The notes: a model not told the origin generated them from the sequence alone. Shown: positions 1 through 8,168, counted from the stretch's first letter. The stretch: 8,627 nucleotides of DNA from Leptospira sp. 96542 (GCA_029310945.1 JARJFC010000097.1:1-8627), one strand, 5' to 3'. Program-made: numbers and translations.

Positions 1-59
1 TCGACAATATGAAGGTATAATACTTTTAAAAAAATCTGGAATGTACTTTCTTGGTTCAT
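1..59 (-). CDS. Possible 5' end of a further gene downstream of lon (partial)
   Basis: An ATG at 59-57 opens two bases after the lon stop codon and stays open for 19 codons to the window edge. The product begins MNQESTFQIFLKVLYLHIV, which has an amphipathic or hydrophobic pattern. A purine-rich stretch made of the last lon codons (GAAGAAGAAATAG) lies just upstream and could act as a weak ribosome site. The tight spacing fits the compact gene train above it. Nineteen codons is too few to identify a product, and a chance open frame cannot be excluded. No hairpin followed by a T tract is seen here on the minus strand, which is consistent with transcription continuing past lon. Confidence 0.35.
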   Translation of the reverse strand, partial: MNQESTFQIFLKVLYLHIV

Positions 60-61
60 TT

Positions 62-2455
62 CTATTTCTTCTTCAGTTTTGGAAACAACAGAGACACAAC
101 TTCTTCAAATTTTGAGACAGGAAAAAACTGTACTCCCTTTTTTACATAATCAGGAATTTCTTGAAATGCTTTTTCATTGTCTTTTGGAAAAATGATCTTT
201 TTAACACCGACACGTTTGGCAGCAACGATTTTTTCGCGCAAACCTCCGATCGCAAGAACCTCACCAGTTAACGTTAGTTCACCTGTCATTCCAAATCCAG
301 GAGTGATCGCTTTTTTCATGACGAGGGAAAGTATTGCCGTAGCCATTGTGATTCCAGCACTTGGACCATCTTTCGGGGTGGCTCCGTCTGGCACGTGCAA
401 GTGTATGGATTTTTTCTCAAAGAGAGAATCGTTTTCTATGTAATTTTTAACAAACGATAATGCTATGTTAGCTGACTCTTCCATCATCTTGCCCATTTGA
501 CCAGTGAGCATAAGACTCCCTTTACCAGGAATGAACACGGCTTCAATGAGTAAGGTTGAACCTCCCGCACTAGTCCATGCTAAACCCAGAGCAGTTCCTG
601 GAACATTTGTTATAGTCATACGATCGTCAACAAATGGAGGAGACCCTAAATATTCGACAAGGTCTTTGTCTCTGATTTCTTTCGAATATTTTTCTTTCAG
701 TACGTACTTTAGGGCAATTTTTCGAACCAATTTATCAAATGTTTTTTCCAATCCACGAAGTCCTGACTCGCGGGAGTAAGAATTTATCAAATGAACAATG
801 GTTTCCTTTTTCATAGAAAAGTTCTTAGGTGATAAACCATTTTTTATAAATATTTTATCCCAAAGATATTTTTGGAAAATTTGAACTTTTTCTTCCGTTA
901 TATAACCAGAAAGTTGGATCACTTCCATTCGGTCGAGTAACACTCTCGGAATCGGTTCATAGGTGTTAGCTGTTGCAATAAAAAACACGTCCGACAAATC
1001 AAATGGAAGATCCAAATAATGATCACGGAAATTTCCATTTTGTTCAGGATCAAGAACTTCAAGTAAAGCTGCCTGAGGATCACCCTGGAAACCCTGTGAC
1101 ATTTTATCAATTTCATCAAGTAAAATGACAGGATCTCTTTCTTTGGTAATTTTCATTGCACCAATGAGTTTCCCAGGCATCGAGCCAATATAAGTTCGCC
1201 TATGGCCTTTGATTTCTGCTTCATCCCTAACTCCACCAACTGAAAAACGATAAAACTTTCGTCCCAATGCTTCTGCGATAGACTTTGCGATGGAAGTTTT
1301 TCCAACTCCTGGTGGCCCCACCAAACAAAGAATAGATCCTTTACTTTTTGGGTTTAGTTTATGTACTGCTAGAAATTCTAATATTCGTTCTTTTACATCT
1401 TCTAATTTGTGATGATCACGATTTAATATCTTTTTGGCATGCGGGATATTAATTTCTTTTGGTTTGGGTGATTCCCATGGAAGTGAATCCACTAAATCGA
1501 GATAATTCCTAATTACGTTGTAATCGCTTGAAATAGGATCCGAATTTTTTATTTTCTCAACTTCCCTTTCCACTTCTGCAATAATTTCTTCTGGTACAGG
1601 AATTTTTTTAAGTCTATCAATGAGTTTGTTATATTTGATTTCAGACTTATCTTCACCTATACCCAATTCTTGTTGAATGGCCTTGAGTTGTTCGCGCAGA
1701 AAAAATTGTCTTTGTTGGTTGTCTATTTTGTCATTGATTTGGTCTTGGATTTTTTTCTGTAGTAAAACAAGTTCAATTTCTTTTTTCAGAAATAAAAGAA
1801 CCTTTTCCAAACGATCACCGATGGAAAGGGCTTCTATCACTGACTGGTATTCTTCCTTTTCTAAATTCAATATGGAACAAACAAAGTCGGCCATTTTACC
1901 AGGTTCATTCACATTCATCATGGTTAACTTCATATCTTCCGTAAACAAAGGATTGTTTTGCGCCAATTCCTTTGTTAAAATAAGAAGTGTTCTCATGAGG
2001 GCTTTTATATTATTTTTAGAAGTACCAACTTCTTCTACCGGATAACTTACATTTGCCGTAAGAAATGGTTCTTTTGTCGCAATGTTTTCAATTTTAAACC
2101 TTTGGATCGTGTTTACGAGTATGTTCACTCCACCATCGGGTAGATTGATTCGTTTTAATATTCGCGCAAGAACCCCTACTTGGTAAATATTTTCTTCAGA
2201 AGGGAGATCCGACTCATCATCCTTTAACAAAATGAGCCCAATGAAACCAGCAAGTTTTGTTGTTTCTTCCACAGAAACAATGAACCTACCTTGAGGAACT
2301 ATGAGTGGTGTGATGATGCCAGGAAATACGGGTCTAACTTTGATCGGCAGTAAAAAAATTTGTTTTGGAAGTGTGTCTTCGAGTCTCGCAAGTTTTGTTG
2401 GAGATTCCCAAAATTCATTTGATTCCAATGGTTTTTCCTCAGTTTTTAATTTCAA
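62..2455 (-). CDS. lon: ATP-dependent protease Lon (endopeptidase La)
   Basis: Lon is a cytoplasmic AAA+ serine protease that unfolds and degrades damaged and short-lived regulatory proteins as a hexamer. The 797-residue frame has the full order: N-terminal LON substrate domain (about 31-225), a coiled-coil linker rich in K, Q and E (about 226-300), an AAA+ module with Walker A GPPGVGKT (380-387), Walker B VILLDEID (443-450), an arginine-containing LLDRME segment (506-511) and sensor-2 GLRGLE (565-570), then the protease domain. The catalytic serine is S699 in DGPSAG and the lysine is K742 in REKIVAAKR, with the same 43-residue spacing as the E. coli dyad. Length is close to the usual 780-800 residues, so the enzyme looks intact. 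There is no ATG near the start. The first codon used here is TTG at 2455-2453, overlapping uvrB by 17 bases. A second TTG at 2428-2426 (residue 10) has a better-placed GAGGA and may be the real start, giving 788 residues. Expression is probably coupled to uvrB. Confidence 0.97.
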   Translation of the reverse strand: MKLKTEEKPLESNEFWESPTKLARLEDTLPKQIFLLPIKVRPVFPGIITPLIVPQGRFIVSVEETTKLAGFIGLILLKDDESDLPSEENIYQVGVLARILKRINLPDGGVNILVNTIQRFKIENIATKEPFLTANVSYPVEEVGTSKNNIKALMRTLLILTKELAQNNPLFTEDMKLTMMNVNEPGKMADFVCSILNLEKEEYQSVIEALSIGDRLEKVLLFLKKEIELVLLQKKIQDQINDKIDNQQRQFFLREQLKAIQQELGIGEDKSEIKYNKLIDRLKKIPVPEEIIAEVEREVEKIKNSDPISSDYNVIRNYLDLVDSLPWESPKPKEINIPHAKKILNRDHHKLEDVKERILEFLAVHKLNPKSKGSILCLVGPPGVGKTSIAKSIAEALGRKFYRFSVGGVRDEAEIKGHRRTYIGSMPGKLIGAMKITKERDPVILLDEIDKMSQGFQGDPQAALLEVLDPEQNGNFRDHYLDLPFDLSDVFFIATANTYEPIPRVLLDRMEVIQLSGYITEEKVQIFQKYLWDKIFIKNGLSPKNFSMKKETIVHLINSYSRESGLRGLEKTFDKLVRKIALKYVLKEKYSKEIRDKDLVEYLGSPPFVDDRMTITNVPGTALGLAWTSAGGSTLLIEAVFIPGKGSLMLTGQMGKMMEESANIALSFVKNYIENDSLFEKKSIHLHVPDGATPKDGPSAGITMATAILSLVMKKAITPGFGMTGELTLTGEVLAIGGLREKIVAAKRVGVKKIIFPKDNEKAFQEIPDYVKKGVQFFPVSKFEEVVSLLFPKLKKK
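2436..2440 (-). promoter_or_regulatory. Shine-Dalgarno GAGGA overlapping the uvrB stop, favouring an internal lon start
   Basis: On the minus strand the uvrB stop TGA (2441-2439) is embedded in CTGAGGAAAAACCATTG. GAGGA is followed by seven bases and then TTG at 2428-2426, an almost ideal spacing. The upstream TTG at 2455 has only an AGGA ten bases away. A ribosome finishing uvrB would sit directly on this site, so translational coupling of lon to uvrB is likely. This is seen in the sequence; which start is used is inference. Confidence 0.55.
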
Positions 2456-4439
2456 TTTTATCGGGTCCTACCGCGAGCATCTTATCTCTGTACAATGCAG
2501 CCTTTTCAAAATCTAAGTCGGCCGCAAAACGTAACATTTCTTTCTTTAATGCTTCTTTTAATTTTTCTTTCGTTTTATATTTTTTTAAAGTGAATTCTTT
2601 TTCGAGTTCAACAAGTGCTTCTTCTTTACTATTTTCTTCTGCCATCTCACGCGGTAGAATATCGAAAATTTCTTTCATGATGGTTTGCGGAGTGATGCCC
2701 ATCTTTTCATTATGTTCTTCTTGGATTTTACGCCTTCTTTCTGTTTCTCCGATTGCTTTTTTCATAGAATCGGTAACACGATCTGCATACAAAATTGCCT
2801 TACCATTGACATTCCTTGCAGCGCGTCCAATTGTTTGGATGAGCGATTTATAATTTCGTAAAAAACCTTCTTTATCCGCATCCAAAATGGCAACGAGAGA
2901 TACTTCCGGGATATCTAAACCTTCGCGCAATAAATTAATTCCCACCAAACAATCATAAACTCCCTTTCGTAAATTGCGTATAATCTCCACTCGTTCAATG
3001 GTATCAATTTCGGAATGTAGATAAGCGATTTTTAAACCAATTTCTTTGTAATAATCGGTTAAATCTTCAGACATTTTTTTAGTGAGAGTTGTGATTAAAA
3101 TTCGTTCTTTGTTTTCGATTCGTTTACGAATCTCCACAAGCAAATCTTCAATTTGGTTTGTGGTTGGGCGAACTTCCACAATTGGATCAACAAGACCTGT
3201 GGGTCTGATGATTTGTTCCACAATCGCTTCACTTTTTCCAAGTTCACGGTCATCGGGAGTGGCAGAAACATAAAGTGTCATCGGAGTGAGCGCTTCAAAT
3301 TCATCAAAATTAAGAGGGCGATTATCAAGGGCACTCGGAAGCCTAAATCCAAAATCGACGAGTGTTTGTTTACGTGAACGATCTCCAGCAAACATCCCAC
3401 CAATTTGAGGTAAGGTGACATGTGATTCATCGATGATGAGTAAAAAATCCAAATTTGGAAAATAATCGAGTAAACAAGCTGGCCTGTCACCTTCGTTTCT
3501 GCCCGTTAGATGACGAGAATAGTTTTCGATTCCATTACAATAACCAAGCTCAGTTAACATTTCCATATCGTAATTGGTTCTGGATTCTATCCTTTCTGCT
3601 TCCAAATGTTTGCCTTGGCTTAAAAATTTGGCTTTTTGGATTTCCATCTCTTCTCTGATTTTAACAATGGCGTCTTTTATTTTGGGTCCAGACGTGATAA
3701 AATGTTTGGCTGGGTAAACTACCACACGATCCAATTTGATTTTGATTTTGCCAGTCAATGGATCAAATTTTGATAAACCATCGATTTCATCCCCAAACAA
3801 TTCAATACGAATGCCTTCTTCTTGGTAGGAAGGCATAATTTCTATCGTATCTCCGCGAACTCTAAAATTTCCGCGACTGAAATCAATATCGTTCCGTGCA
3901 TATTGGATATGCAAAAATTTTCGGATGATGGTATCCCGATCAATTTTATCACCAATTTTCAACATCACAACAGAGTTCACATAATCTTCTGGTGAACCCA
4001 AACCATAAATACAGGATACTGAACTTACAATGACCACATCATCTCTTTCTAGTAAACTCGAAGTAGCACGTAACCTAAGTTTATCGATCTCTTCATTCAT
4101 CGACATATCTTTTTCTATAAAAGTATCTGATGAGGGCACATAAGCTTCTGGTTGGTAATAATCGTAATAAGAAACAAAATACTCTACTGCATTTTCAGGA
4201 AAGAATTCTTTGAATTCTCTAAAAAGCTGAGCCGCAAGGGTTTTGTTATGTGACAAAATTAAAGTAGGCTTTTTCACTTTTCTAATGACTTCTGCCATTG
4301 TAAAAGTTTTACCAGAACCTGTGACTCCCACAAGTGTAACCTTGTTTTTACCAGATTCATATGCCGAGGCAATATCTTCGATTGCTTTCACTTGGTCTCC
4401 AGCTGCTTTGAAGGGAGACACCATTTTAAATTCTGCCAT
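2439..4439 (-). CDS. uvrB: Excinuclease ABC subunit B (UvrB)
   Basis: UvrB is the damage-verifying helicase-like subunit of bacterial nucleotide excision repair. It is loaded by UvrA and recruits UvrC for incision. The 666-residue product matches the usual length and has every hallmark: Walker A GVTGSGKT (38-45), the beta-hairpin [12 protein letters not shown] (91-102) that inserts between DNA strands, helicase motif II DESH (337-340), the SAT motif (392-394), motif V around [13 protein letters not shown] (500-512), motif [10 protein letters not shown] (535-542) and a C-terminal UVR domain (about 625-660) that contacts UvrC. The start is ATG, with AGG of the preceding TAGG about six bases upstream. 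It begins six bases after the stop of the HATPase-fold gene and in the same frame. Its end overlaps the proposed lon start. I saw no obvious LexA-type palindrome immediately upstream, but I did not scan exhaustively. Confidence 0.98.
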   Translation of the reverse strand: MAEFKMVSPFKAAGDQVKAIEDIASAYESGKNKVTLVGVTGSGKTFTMAEVIRKVKKPTLILSHNKTLAAQLFREFKEFFPENAVEYFVSYYDYYQPEAYVPSSDTFIEKDMSMNEEIDKLRLRATSSLLERDDVVIVSSVSCIYGLGSPEDYVNSVVMLKIGDKIDRDTIIRKFLHIQYARNDIDFSRGNFRVRGDTIEIMPSYQEEGIRIELFGDEIDGLSKFDPLTGKIKIKLDRVVVYPAKHFITSGPKIKDAIVKIREEMEIQKAKFLSQGKHLEAERIESRTNYDMEMLTELGYCNGIENYSRHLTGRNEGDRPACLLDYFPNLDFLLIIDESHVTLPQIGGMFAGDRSRKQTLVDFGFRLPSALDNRPLNFDEFEALTPMTLYVSATPDDRELGKSEAIVEQIIRPTGLVDPIVEVRPTTNQIEDLLVEIRKRIENKERILITTLTKKMSEDLTDYYKEIGLKIAYLHSEIDTIERVEIIRNLRKGVYDCLVGINLLREGLDIPEVSLVAILDADKEGFLRNYKSLIQTIGRAARNVNGKAILYADRVTDSMKKAIGETERRRKIQEEHNEKMGITPQTIMKEIFDILPREMAEENSKEEALVELEKEFTLKKYKTKEKLKEALKKEMLRFAADLDFEKAALYRDKMLAVGPDKIEIKN

Positions 4440-4445
4440 AGTAAC

Positions 4446-5114
4446 CTATGTTAATTTACGAGATGCTTTAAGAGTTGCTTGTTTACGGTTGTCGCTAATT
4501 TCTAAATCGACAGAATCAAATAATTTCTGCATCACCATCATCCCACGCATGAGAGTTGCAGTGGAAGAAAACTTACCTCTTTGGATGTCATCTTCCAAAT
4601 TAAAATCCTTCACATTGTTGATCATTTCGATCGTGAATACATTAGACTTATCCAATTGGAAAACGATCTCAACATTGAGCCCATCACCATATTTTGCTGC
4701 ATTTTCCACGGCCTCAACAGTGGCAATGCATAGATCCAAACGTAGATCCTCTCGCACGGAATTTCGTTTCAAAAAATAATCAAGCCTTGTACGAACATAT
4801 TGCATGGGATTGAATTTCAAAGCACCGAGGATGGTGAACTGATCCTTAGGACCTAATTTTTTGATCGGGGTAAAATTATTGGAAAGAGAATACTCACGAG
4901 AATCAAGCGGGTTGGTCTGGATGATACCATGGGCGATGAATTCATCAAGGACAGTTTGTACTTGTTCCAAGGTACTCGAAGGGTCGTCCTTAAACTTACG
5001 TTGGACTTCCATTTTGACCCAAGAATAAAAATCTGTCACATTCCCCGCAAGACCAGAGGTGAATAGATCCTTGATTTCTTTCTCTAACTCTGCTCTGGAT
5101 AGAGGGAACGGCAT
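4446..5114 (-). CDS. GHKL/HATPase-fold protein, RsbW/SpoIIAB-like, with N-terminal helical region
   Basis: This 222-residue soluble protein has no signal peptide or membrane segment. Residues about 95-220 resemble the small HATPase_c_2 fold of anti-sigma kinases. An N-box-like helix ATVEAVENAAKYGDG (131-145) carries the expected E134 and N138, and RGMMVMQKLFDSVD (190-203) resembles the second glycine box before the last strand. The first ATP-contact box, normally DxGxG, reads NNVKDFN (166-172), so its aspartate and both glycines are gone. Residues 1-80 are helical and acidic or basic and could form a winged-helix-like partner domain. Family proteins act as serine kinases or anti-sigma factors that bind a sigma or STAS protein; none is encoded nearby. 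ATG start with GGGA eight bases upstream. It precedes uvrB by six bases. The fold call is fairly sure; ATP binding and the target are not. Confidence 0.75.
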   Translation of the reverse strand: MPFPLSRAELEKEIKDLFTSGLAGNVTDFYSWVKMEVQRKFKDDPSSTLEQVQTVLDEFIAHGIIQTNPLDSREYSLSNNFTPIKKLGPKDQFTILGALKFNPMQYVRTRLDYFLKRNSVREDLRLDLCIATVEAVENAAKYGDGLNVEIVFQLDKSNVFTIEMINNVKDFNLEDDIQRGKFSSTATLMRGMMVMQKLFDSVDLEISDNRKQATLKASRKLT

Positions 5115-5160
5115 GATATTCCCATTTCAAAGAGAACGGAACGCTTGTAAATTGTTTTCT
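5115..5160 (-). other. 46-base gap between trmL and the HATPase-fold gene
   Basis: This is the widest gap in the minus-strand train and the only place within it where a second promoter would have much non-coding room. It contains TTTACA, five of six matches to a -35 box, but the hexamer 17 bases further on is GAAATG, a poor -10. No hairpin and T tract is visible, so neither a promoter nor a terminator can be called with confidence. Confidence 0.3.
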
Positions 5161-5631
5161 CTATTTAGGGGAAATCCGTGTTTTTTCCTGGCGCAGCGCT
5201 TCGTACAAAACAATGGCACAAGCATTCGAAAGATTCAGAGAACGACTACCAGAAGCCATCGGAATGCGGATGATTTGGGAAGGATCCGTCACATTGTGGA
5301 CAAATTCGGGCAATCCGCTCGTTTCTTTCCCAAACAAAAAACAATCTGAGGGGGAAAATTCTACGTCCCAATAGTCAATTTTTCCGAATTTGGACACCAA
5401 AAACACCCTTTGGTTCTGTTTTCGTTTCAATTCCGAGTAAGATTCCCAGTCCTCAAATTGTGATAATTCGAGATCCTTCCAATAATCAAGCCCTGCCCTA
5501 CGCACAGCCTTTTCAGAAATGTCGAAGGATGGTTTACCTATGATAGAAAGTGGAACCCCCGCATTGACACAGAGCCTCGCAATATTACCCGTGTTTGGTG
5601 GGATTTCTGGCTCAAAAAGGGCGATCTCCAA
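5161..5631 (-). CDS. trmL: tRNA (cytidine/uridine-34-2'-O)-methyltransferase TrmL
   Basis: TrmL is a SPOUT-family, SAM-dependent enzyme that methylates the ribose 2'-OH of the wobble base in certain leucine tRNAs. The 156-residue product is almost the length of E. coli TrmL and keeps the knotted-core motifs: PEIPPNTGN with R19 (8-19), RRAGLDYW (44-51), FLFGKETSGLP (98-108) and IRIPM followed by SRSLNLSNA (121-137). The last two form the trefoil-knot SAM pocket. There is no extra TRAM or RNA-binding domain, as expected for a minimal TrmL. The start is TTG at 5631-5629, placed because the protein then begins MEIALFEPEIPP, aligning with known homologues. It lies two codons after the TAA of the S1 gene, in the same frame, with only a weak AGAAG upstream, suggesting reinitiation or coupling. 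The target tRNA is inferred from the family. Confidence 0.93.
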   Translation of the reverse strand: MEIALFEPEIPPNTGNIARLCVNAGVPLSIIGKPSFDISEKAVRRAGLDYWKDLELSQFEDWESYSELKRKQNQRVFLVSKFGKIDYWDVEFSPSDCFLFGKETSGLPEFVHNVTDPSQIIRIPMASGSRSLNLSNACAIVLYEALRQEKTRISPK

Positions 5632-5634
5632 ATT

Positions 5635-6789
5635 TTACTTCTTTTTTTGTTTTTCCAAAGATTGTTTGAGCAGGAGTCCGAAACTAGAAACCGATCCCTC
5701 TGTTTTTTGGTCACCCAAATAAGCTTCGTAATCCATTCTGTCTTTGGCTTCACTTGCTTTGGAAATAGAAAGAGCAATTTGTCTTTTTTCAGGATTGATT
5801 TCCAAAACAAACACTTCGACAGAACTACCAGGATGAAACACAGTACTCAGAGGGGTTCTTTGCGGCACACCCGATTCTTTATTGGGAACAAGGCCCACAA
5901 AATTTTCTGTGAGTTTCACAAACATACCAAACGGTTTGATGGATTCAACTGTGCCTGTGACAAGGTCACCTTCTTTGAAGGGAATTTTTTGTGACCATGG
6001 ATCGGACAAAAAGTCTTTTACACTAAGAGAAAATTTATCTTGGGACCAATCCAGATTGAGGATCTTTGCCCGCAAGGTTTCGCCCACTTTGAATTCTCGC
6101 TCCAGGTCAGGATTTTTTTTATACGAAGCTTCACTTGTGGGAACTAGCGCGTCCAAACCATCCATATCCACGATGAGTCCAAATTTATGAATGCTTTTCA
6201 CCGTACAGGAAACAAACATCCCTGGTTTTAATTCTTCGCGGAGGAGATTGGTTTTGGTCAACCTTTCCCTGTCGGTGATTTTTTTCTGGGAGAGAATGAT
6301 TTTATTTTGTTTGGGGTGGATTTCAGTGACGGCAAATTTAAACCGTTTGCCAATGAGTTCTTTCGATTTGGATTGATTGTCAATTTGTGAGAACGGCAAA
6401 AACCCAGTAAAACTGCCGAGTTTCACTTCAAATCCACCATTCACTTCGGTTTGGATTTGGCCGATTACGGGAATTTCATATTGCGAGGCTAAACCCAAAT
6501 TATCTTCTGTTAGGGTATCGTTTGCGAGGCAAATTGTAAAATAAAAATCGCCCGAATGTTCTTTTAAAAAATAAACAACGAGAACATCGCCTACTTTCGG
6601 TAAGGTTTCGTCTTTCCATTCTTCGATGGATACGTTCCCAACGATTTGGGTTTGTGTGGTGCGGACGAATACATAATCATTTTTGACAGAAACCACCTTG
6701 GCTTCGTGTCGAGATCCAGGTTCAATGGATTTCCTTTTTTTAAAACTTTCATCTAACAATCGTTCGAATTCTGAGGATGGACCTTTCAT
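5635..6789 (-). CDS. S1 RNA-binding-domain protein with four S1 repeats (RpsA-like)
   Basis: The 384-residue cytoplasmic protein consists of four consecutive OB-fold S1 repeats, at about 24-90, 103-171, 188-260 and 272-345, with a short charged N-terminus and a basic tail ending KQKKK. Repeats 3 and 4 are the most canonical, with FGLIVDMDGLDALVP (203-217) and FGMFVKLTENFVGLVP (287-302). Repeats 1 and 2 are more diverged but keep the strand pattern (VFVRTTQ, GFEVKLGSFTGFLP). Such proteins bind single-stranded RNA, and relatives are ribosomal protein S1 or S1-like translation and RNA-turnover factors. It is shorter than six-repeat E. coli S1 and is not beside cmk, the usual rpsA neighbour, so an accessory S1 protein seems more likely than the main ribosomal one. 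ATG overlaps the preceding stop as ATGA, with GGGAAGG nine bases upstream. Confidence 0.87.
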   Translation of the reverse strand: MKGPSSEFERLLDESFKKRKSIEPGSRHEAKVVSVKNDYVFVRTTQTQIVGNVSIEEWKDETLPKVGDVLVVYFLKEHSGDFYFTICLANDTLTEDNLGLASQYEIPVIGQIQTEVNGGFEVKLGSFTGFLPFSQIDNQSKSKELIGKRFKFAVTEIHPKQNKIILSQKKITDRERLTKTNLLREELKPGMFVSCTVKSIHKFGLIVDMDGLDALVPTSEASYKKNPDLEREFKVGETLRAKILNLDWSQDKFSLSVKDFLSDPWSQKIPFKEGDLVTGTVESIKPFGMFVKLTENFVGLVPNKESGVPQRTPLSTVFHPGSSVEVFVLEINPEKRQIALSISKASEAKDRMDYEAYLGDQKTEGSVSSFGLLLKQSLEKQKKK

Positions 6790-8168
6790 TTGGCAGTACC
6801 TTCCCTTTGTGGTTTGTGGGTATAAACCAGTTTTCCGCCCAATACCATGGATTCAATTGGAAATATTCCTTCTCTGCGTTTCAGTGGATTTTCCTTCCAA
6901 ATGGAAAAGTGGGCAAAACTCCCTACCTTCAAAACACCAGCATGGTTTGCCCCCAAGAACTGGCAGGTATCCTTCGTGAGAATCTGGATGATGGCTCGCC
7001 TCACCCCAAACAGTGTTTCTGGGTCATCCGCCACCTTACGGATCTGCCTTTGCCGAGAACCAAAAAAGCGAGTGAAAAAACCAATTTTCTCCGACCCGTA
7101 AAAACTTTGTGATTGGGTTTTTGATTTTGGGAATGTTTTTTCCCAAATCCCAATTTCTACAATGGCCGCTTGCCCAGGAAAAAGTCCATAATGCCCAGAA
7201 CCGCTTGCAAATAGAAGTTTGGAATTGGGAGACAAAGCCTTAAAAGTAGAAACCGCATCTTCGTACATTGCCAAGGTTGTTAAATTTTCATCTGCTGATT
7301 CCGAAAGCCCGGATTCCCATTGGGATTTCCATACATCTCGATACAGAGCGTGTGACTTGGACCAATCTTCCCATTCCGATTTGGCTTCCAGGCCTTGGGC
7401 TTTCAAAGCTGGGAGGTAGAGTGTGGCCATCATGGGAGACCAATAAAAATCCCTTGTTTGCATCCGAGCCAAGTTTGTACCCTTGGGCATGGGGTGGAAG
7501 ATGGTTGAAAAACCTGTGTCCAACGCATCTTCCCAGCTCGTTTTGTCGGCAAACGTATAAACAATTGGCATTTCGCCCCTTGCCTCTGAGTCTTTTCTGA
7601 ATTGGAATAAATCTGTCTGCGAAAAACCTTCCCCATCCTTCTCTTTCAAAAAGATAGGAGTGTGAAAATTCCGTTTGGAATCCTTCCCTTTGGGAAAACC
7701 TGATTGGTATTGCGCCGTAGTTTCCAAGGTGATGGCATCGTAAACGATTGGCCTTTGGGTCTGGCTCAAAATGGGAGAATTCCACTTTGATTTTTGGATT
7801 TCGGAGAGGAGTGGCCCAAGATCAGGGTCTCCTACTGACTCCACATGGCTGAATCCCGCCGCCAAAAAACCCTGCAACCGCTGAGGGATATCCTCCCGAG
7901 AGCTTTTTCCGCCCAGTGAGTTGGCACCCAACGTGACACTGGCATCACAAAATCCAGGCAAAATGAATTGTGGATTTTGCACGTCTTTGGACAGGGTGAT
8001 GGAGTGTACCTTGCCTTTTTGCACTTCCAAATCAGAAACTGGCCCAAAATTGGCTTTTTCCGAATCCCAAATCCGCACTGATTTTATTTTCAGAGATTGA
8101 GACAAAAGAATGGTAGGTGCAATTGCCGATAGAAATATTGTAAGGGAGAGAAGCCTGCTTGTTTTCAT
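6786..8168 (-). CDS. Exported amidohydrolase-like protein with degenerate metal site
   Basis: The 460-residue protein begins MKTSR followed by a hydrophobic run (residues 6-22), a typical signal peptide, so it is probably periplasmic or surface-exposed. The body follows the imidazolonepropionase-type amidohydrolase plan: a small beta domain, PGFCD (71-75) where family members read PGxxDxHxH, a TIM barrel, and a C-terminal return to the beta domain with KVGSFAHFSIWKENPL (414-429) matching the usual GxxADLVxxxxNPL pattern. Most ligands are missing. The HxH pair is S77 and T79, the barrel histidine in VxVHA is F206, and the GTDxG aspartate is G323; H225 of the SIEHG-like segment survives. No stop or frameshift interrupts it. 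The ATG at 8168 is preferred over one at 8255 because it starts the signal peptide and avoids overlapping the divergent gene. It heads the train and is joined to the S1 gene by ATGA. Fold probable; substrate and activity unknown. Confidence 0.78.
   Translation of the reverse strand: MKTSRLLSLTIFLSAIAPTILLSQSLKIKSVRIWDSEKANFGPVSDLEVQKGKVHSITLSKDVQNPQFILPGFCDASVTLGANSLGGKSSREDIPQRLQGFLAAGFSHVESVGDPDLGPLLSEIQKSKWNSPILSQTQRPIVYDAITLETTAQYQSGFPKGKDSKRNFHTPIFLKEKDGEGFSQTDLFQFRKDSEARGEMPIVYTFADKTSWEDALDTGFSTIFHPMPKGTNLARMQTRDFYWSPMMATLYLPALKAQGLEAKSEWEDWSKSHALYRDVWKSQWESGLSESADENLTTLAMYEDAVSTFKALSPNSKLLFASGSGHYGLFPGQAAIVEIGIWEKTFPKSKTQSQSFYGSEKIGFFTRFFGSRQRQIRKVADDPETLFGVRRAIIQILTKDTCQFLGANHAGVLKVGSFAHFSIWKENPLKRREGIFPIESMVLGGKLVYTHKPQREGTAK
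7112..7154. repeat. Two-tier inverted repeat inside the amidohydrolase-like gene
   Basis: A perfect 8-base inverted repeat, TTTGGGAA (7126-7133) and TTCCCAAA (7140-7147), encloses a 6-base loop. It is nested in an outer ATTGGG (7112-7117) and CCCAAT (7149-7154) pair, with an asymmetric internal loop of eight against one base. It lies in codons for about residues 338-352 and is not followed by a T tract on either strand, so it is not an intrinsic terminator. It may be chance or an mRNA structure. Confidence 0.45.

Noticed and set aside
16..21. TATAAT hexamer near the left edge
   Set aside because: Any -35 would fall outside the window, and it sits in A+T-rich sequence that is also an open frame on the other strand.
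28..34. T-run on the minus strand after lon as an intrinsic terminator
   Set aside because: No G+C stem precedes it, and the run is read as codons ATT TTT TTA in the possible downstream gene.
1677..2045. Plus-strand open frames antisense to lon, including this 122-codon one, and similar frames antisense to uvrB and the S1 gene
   Set aside because: Ser/Phe-rich low-complexity products typical of the reverse complement of Lys/Glu-rich genes; no ribosome site or family motif.
5120..5160. TTTACA as an internal promoter -35 for the HATPase-uvrB-lon part
   Set aside because: No acceptable -10 at 16-18 bases spacing; kept only as a remark on the gap.
7545..7556. TTTG-N4-CAAA as a LexA-type operator
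   Set aside because: Spacer is one base short of the TTTG-N5-CAAA form I recall for Leptospira, and it lies deep within a coding region far from uvrB.
7288..7785. 165-codon minus-strand open frame inside the amidohydrolase-like gene
   Set aside because: It is in another frame of a gene whose own frame shows clear family features. Its protein is Arg/His/Gly-rich with no recognisable motif.
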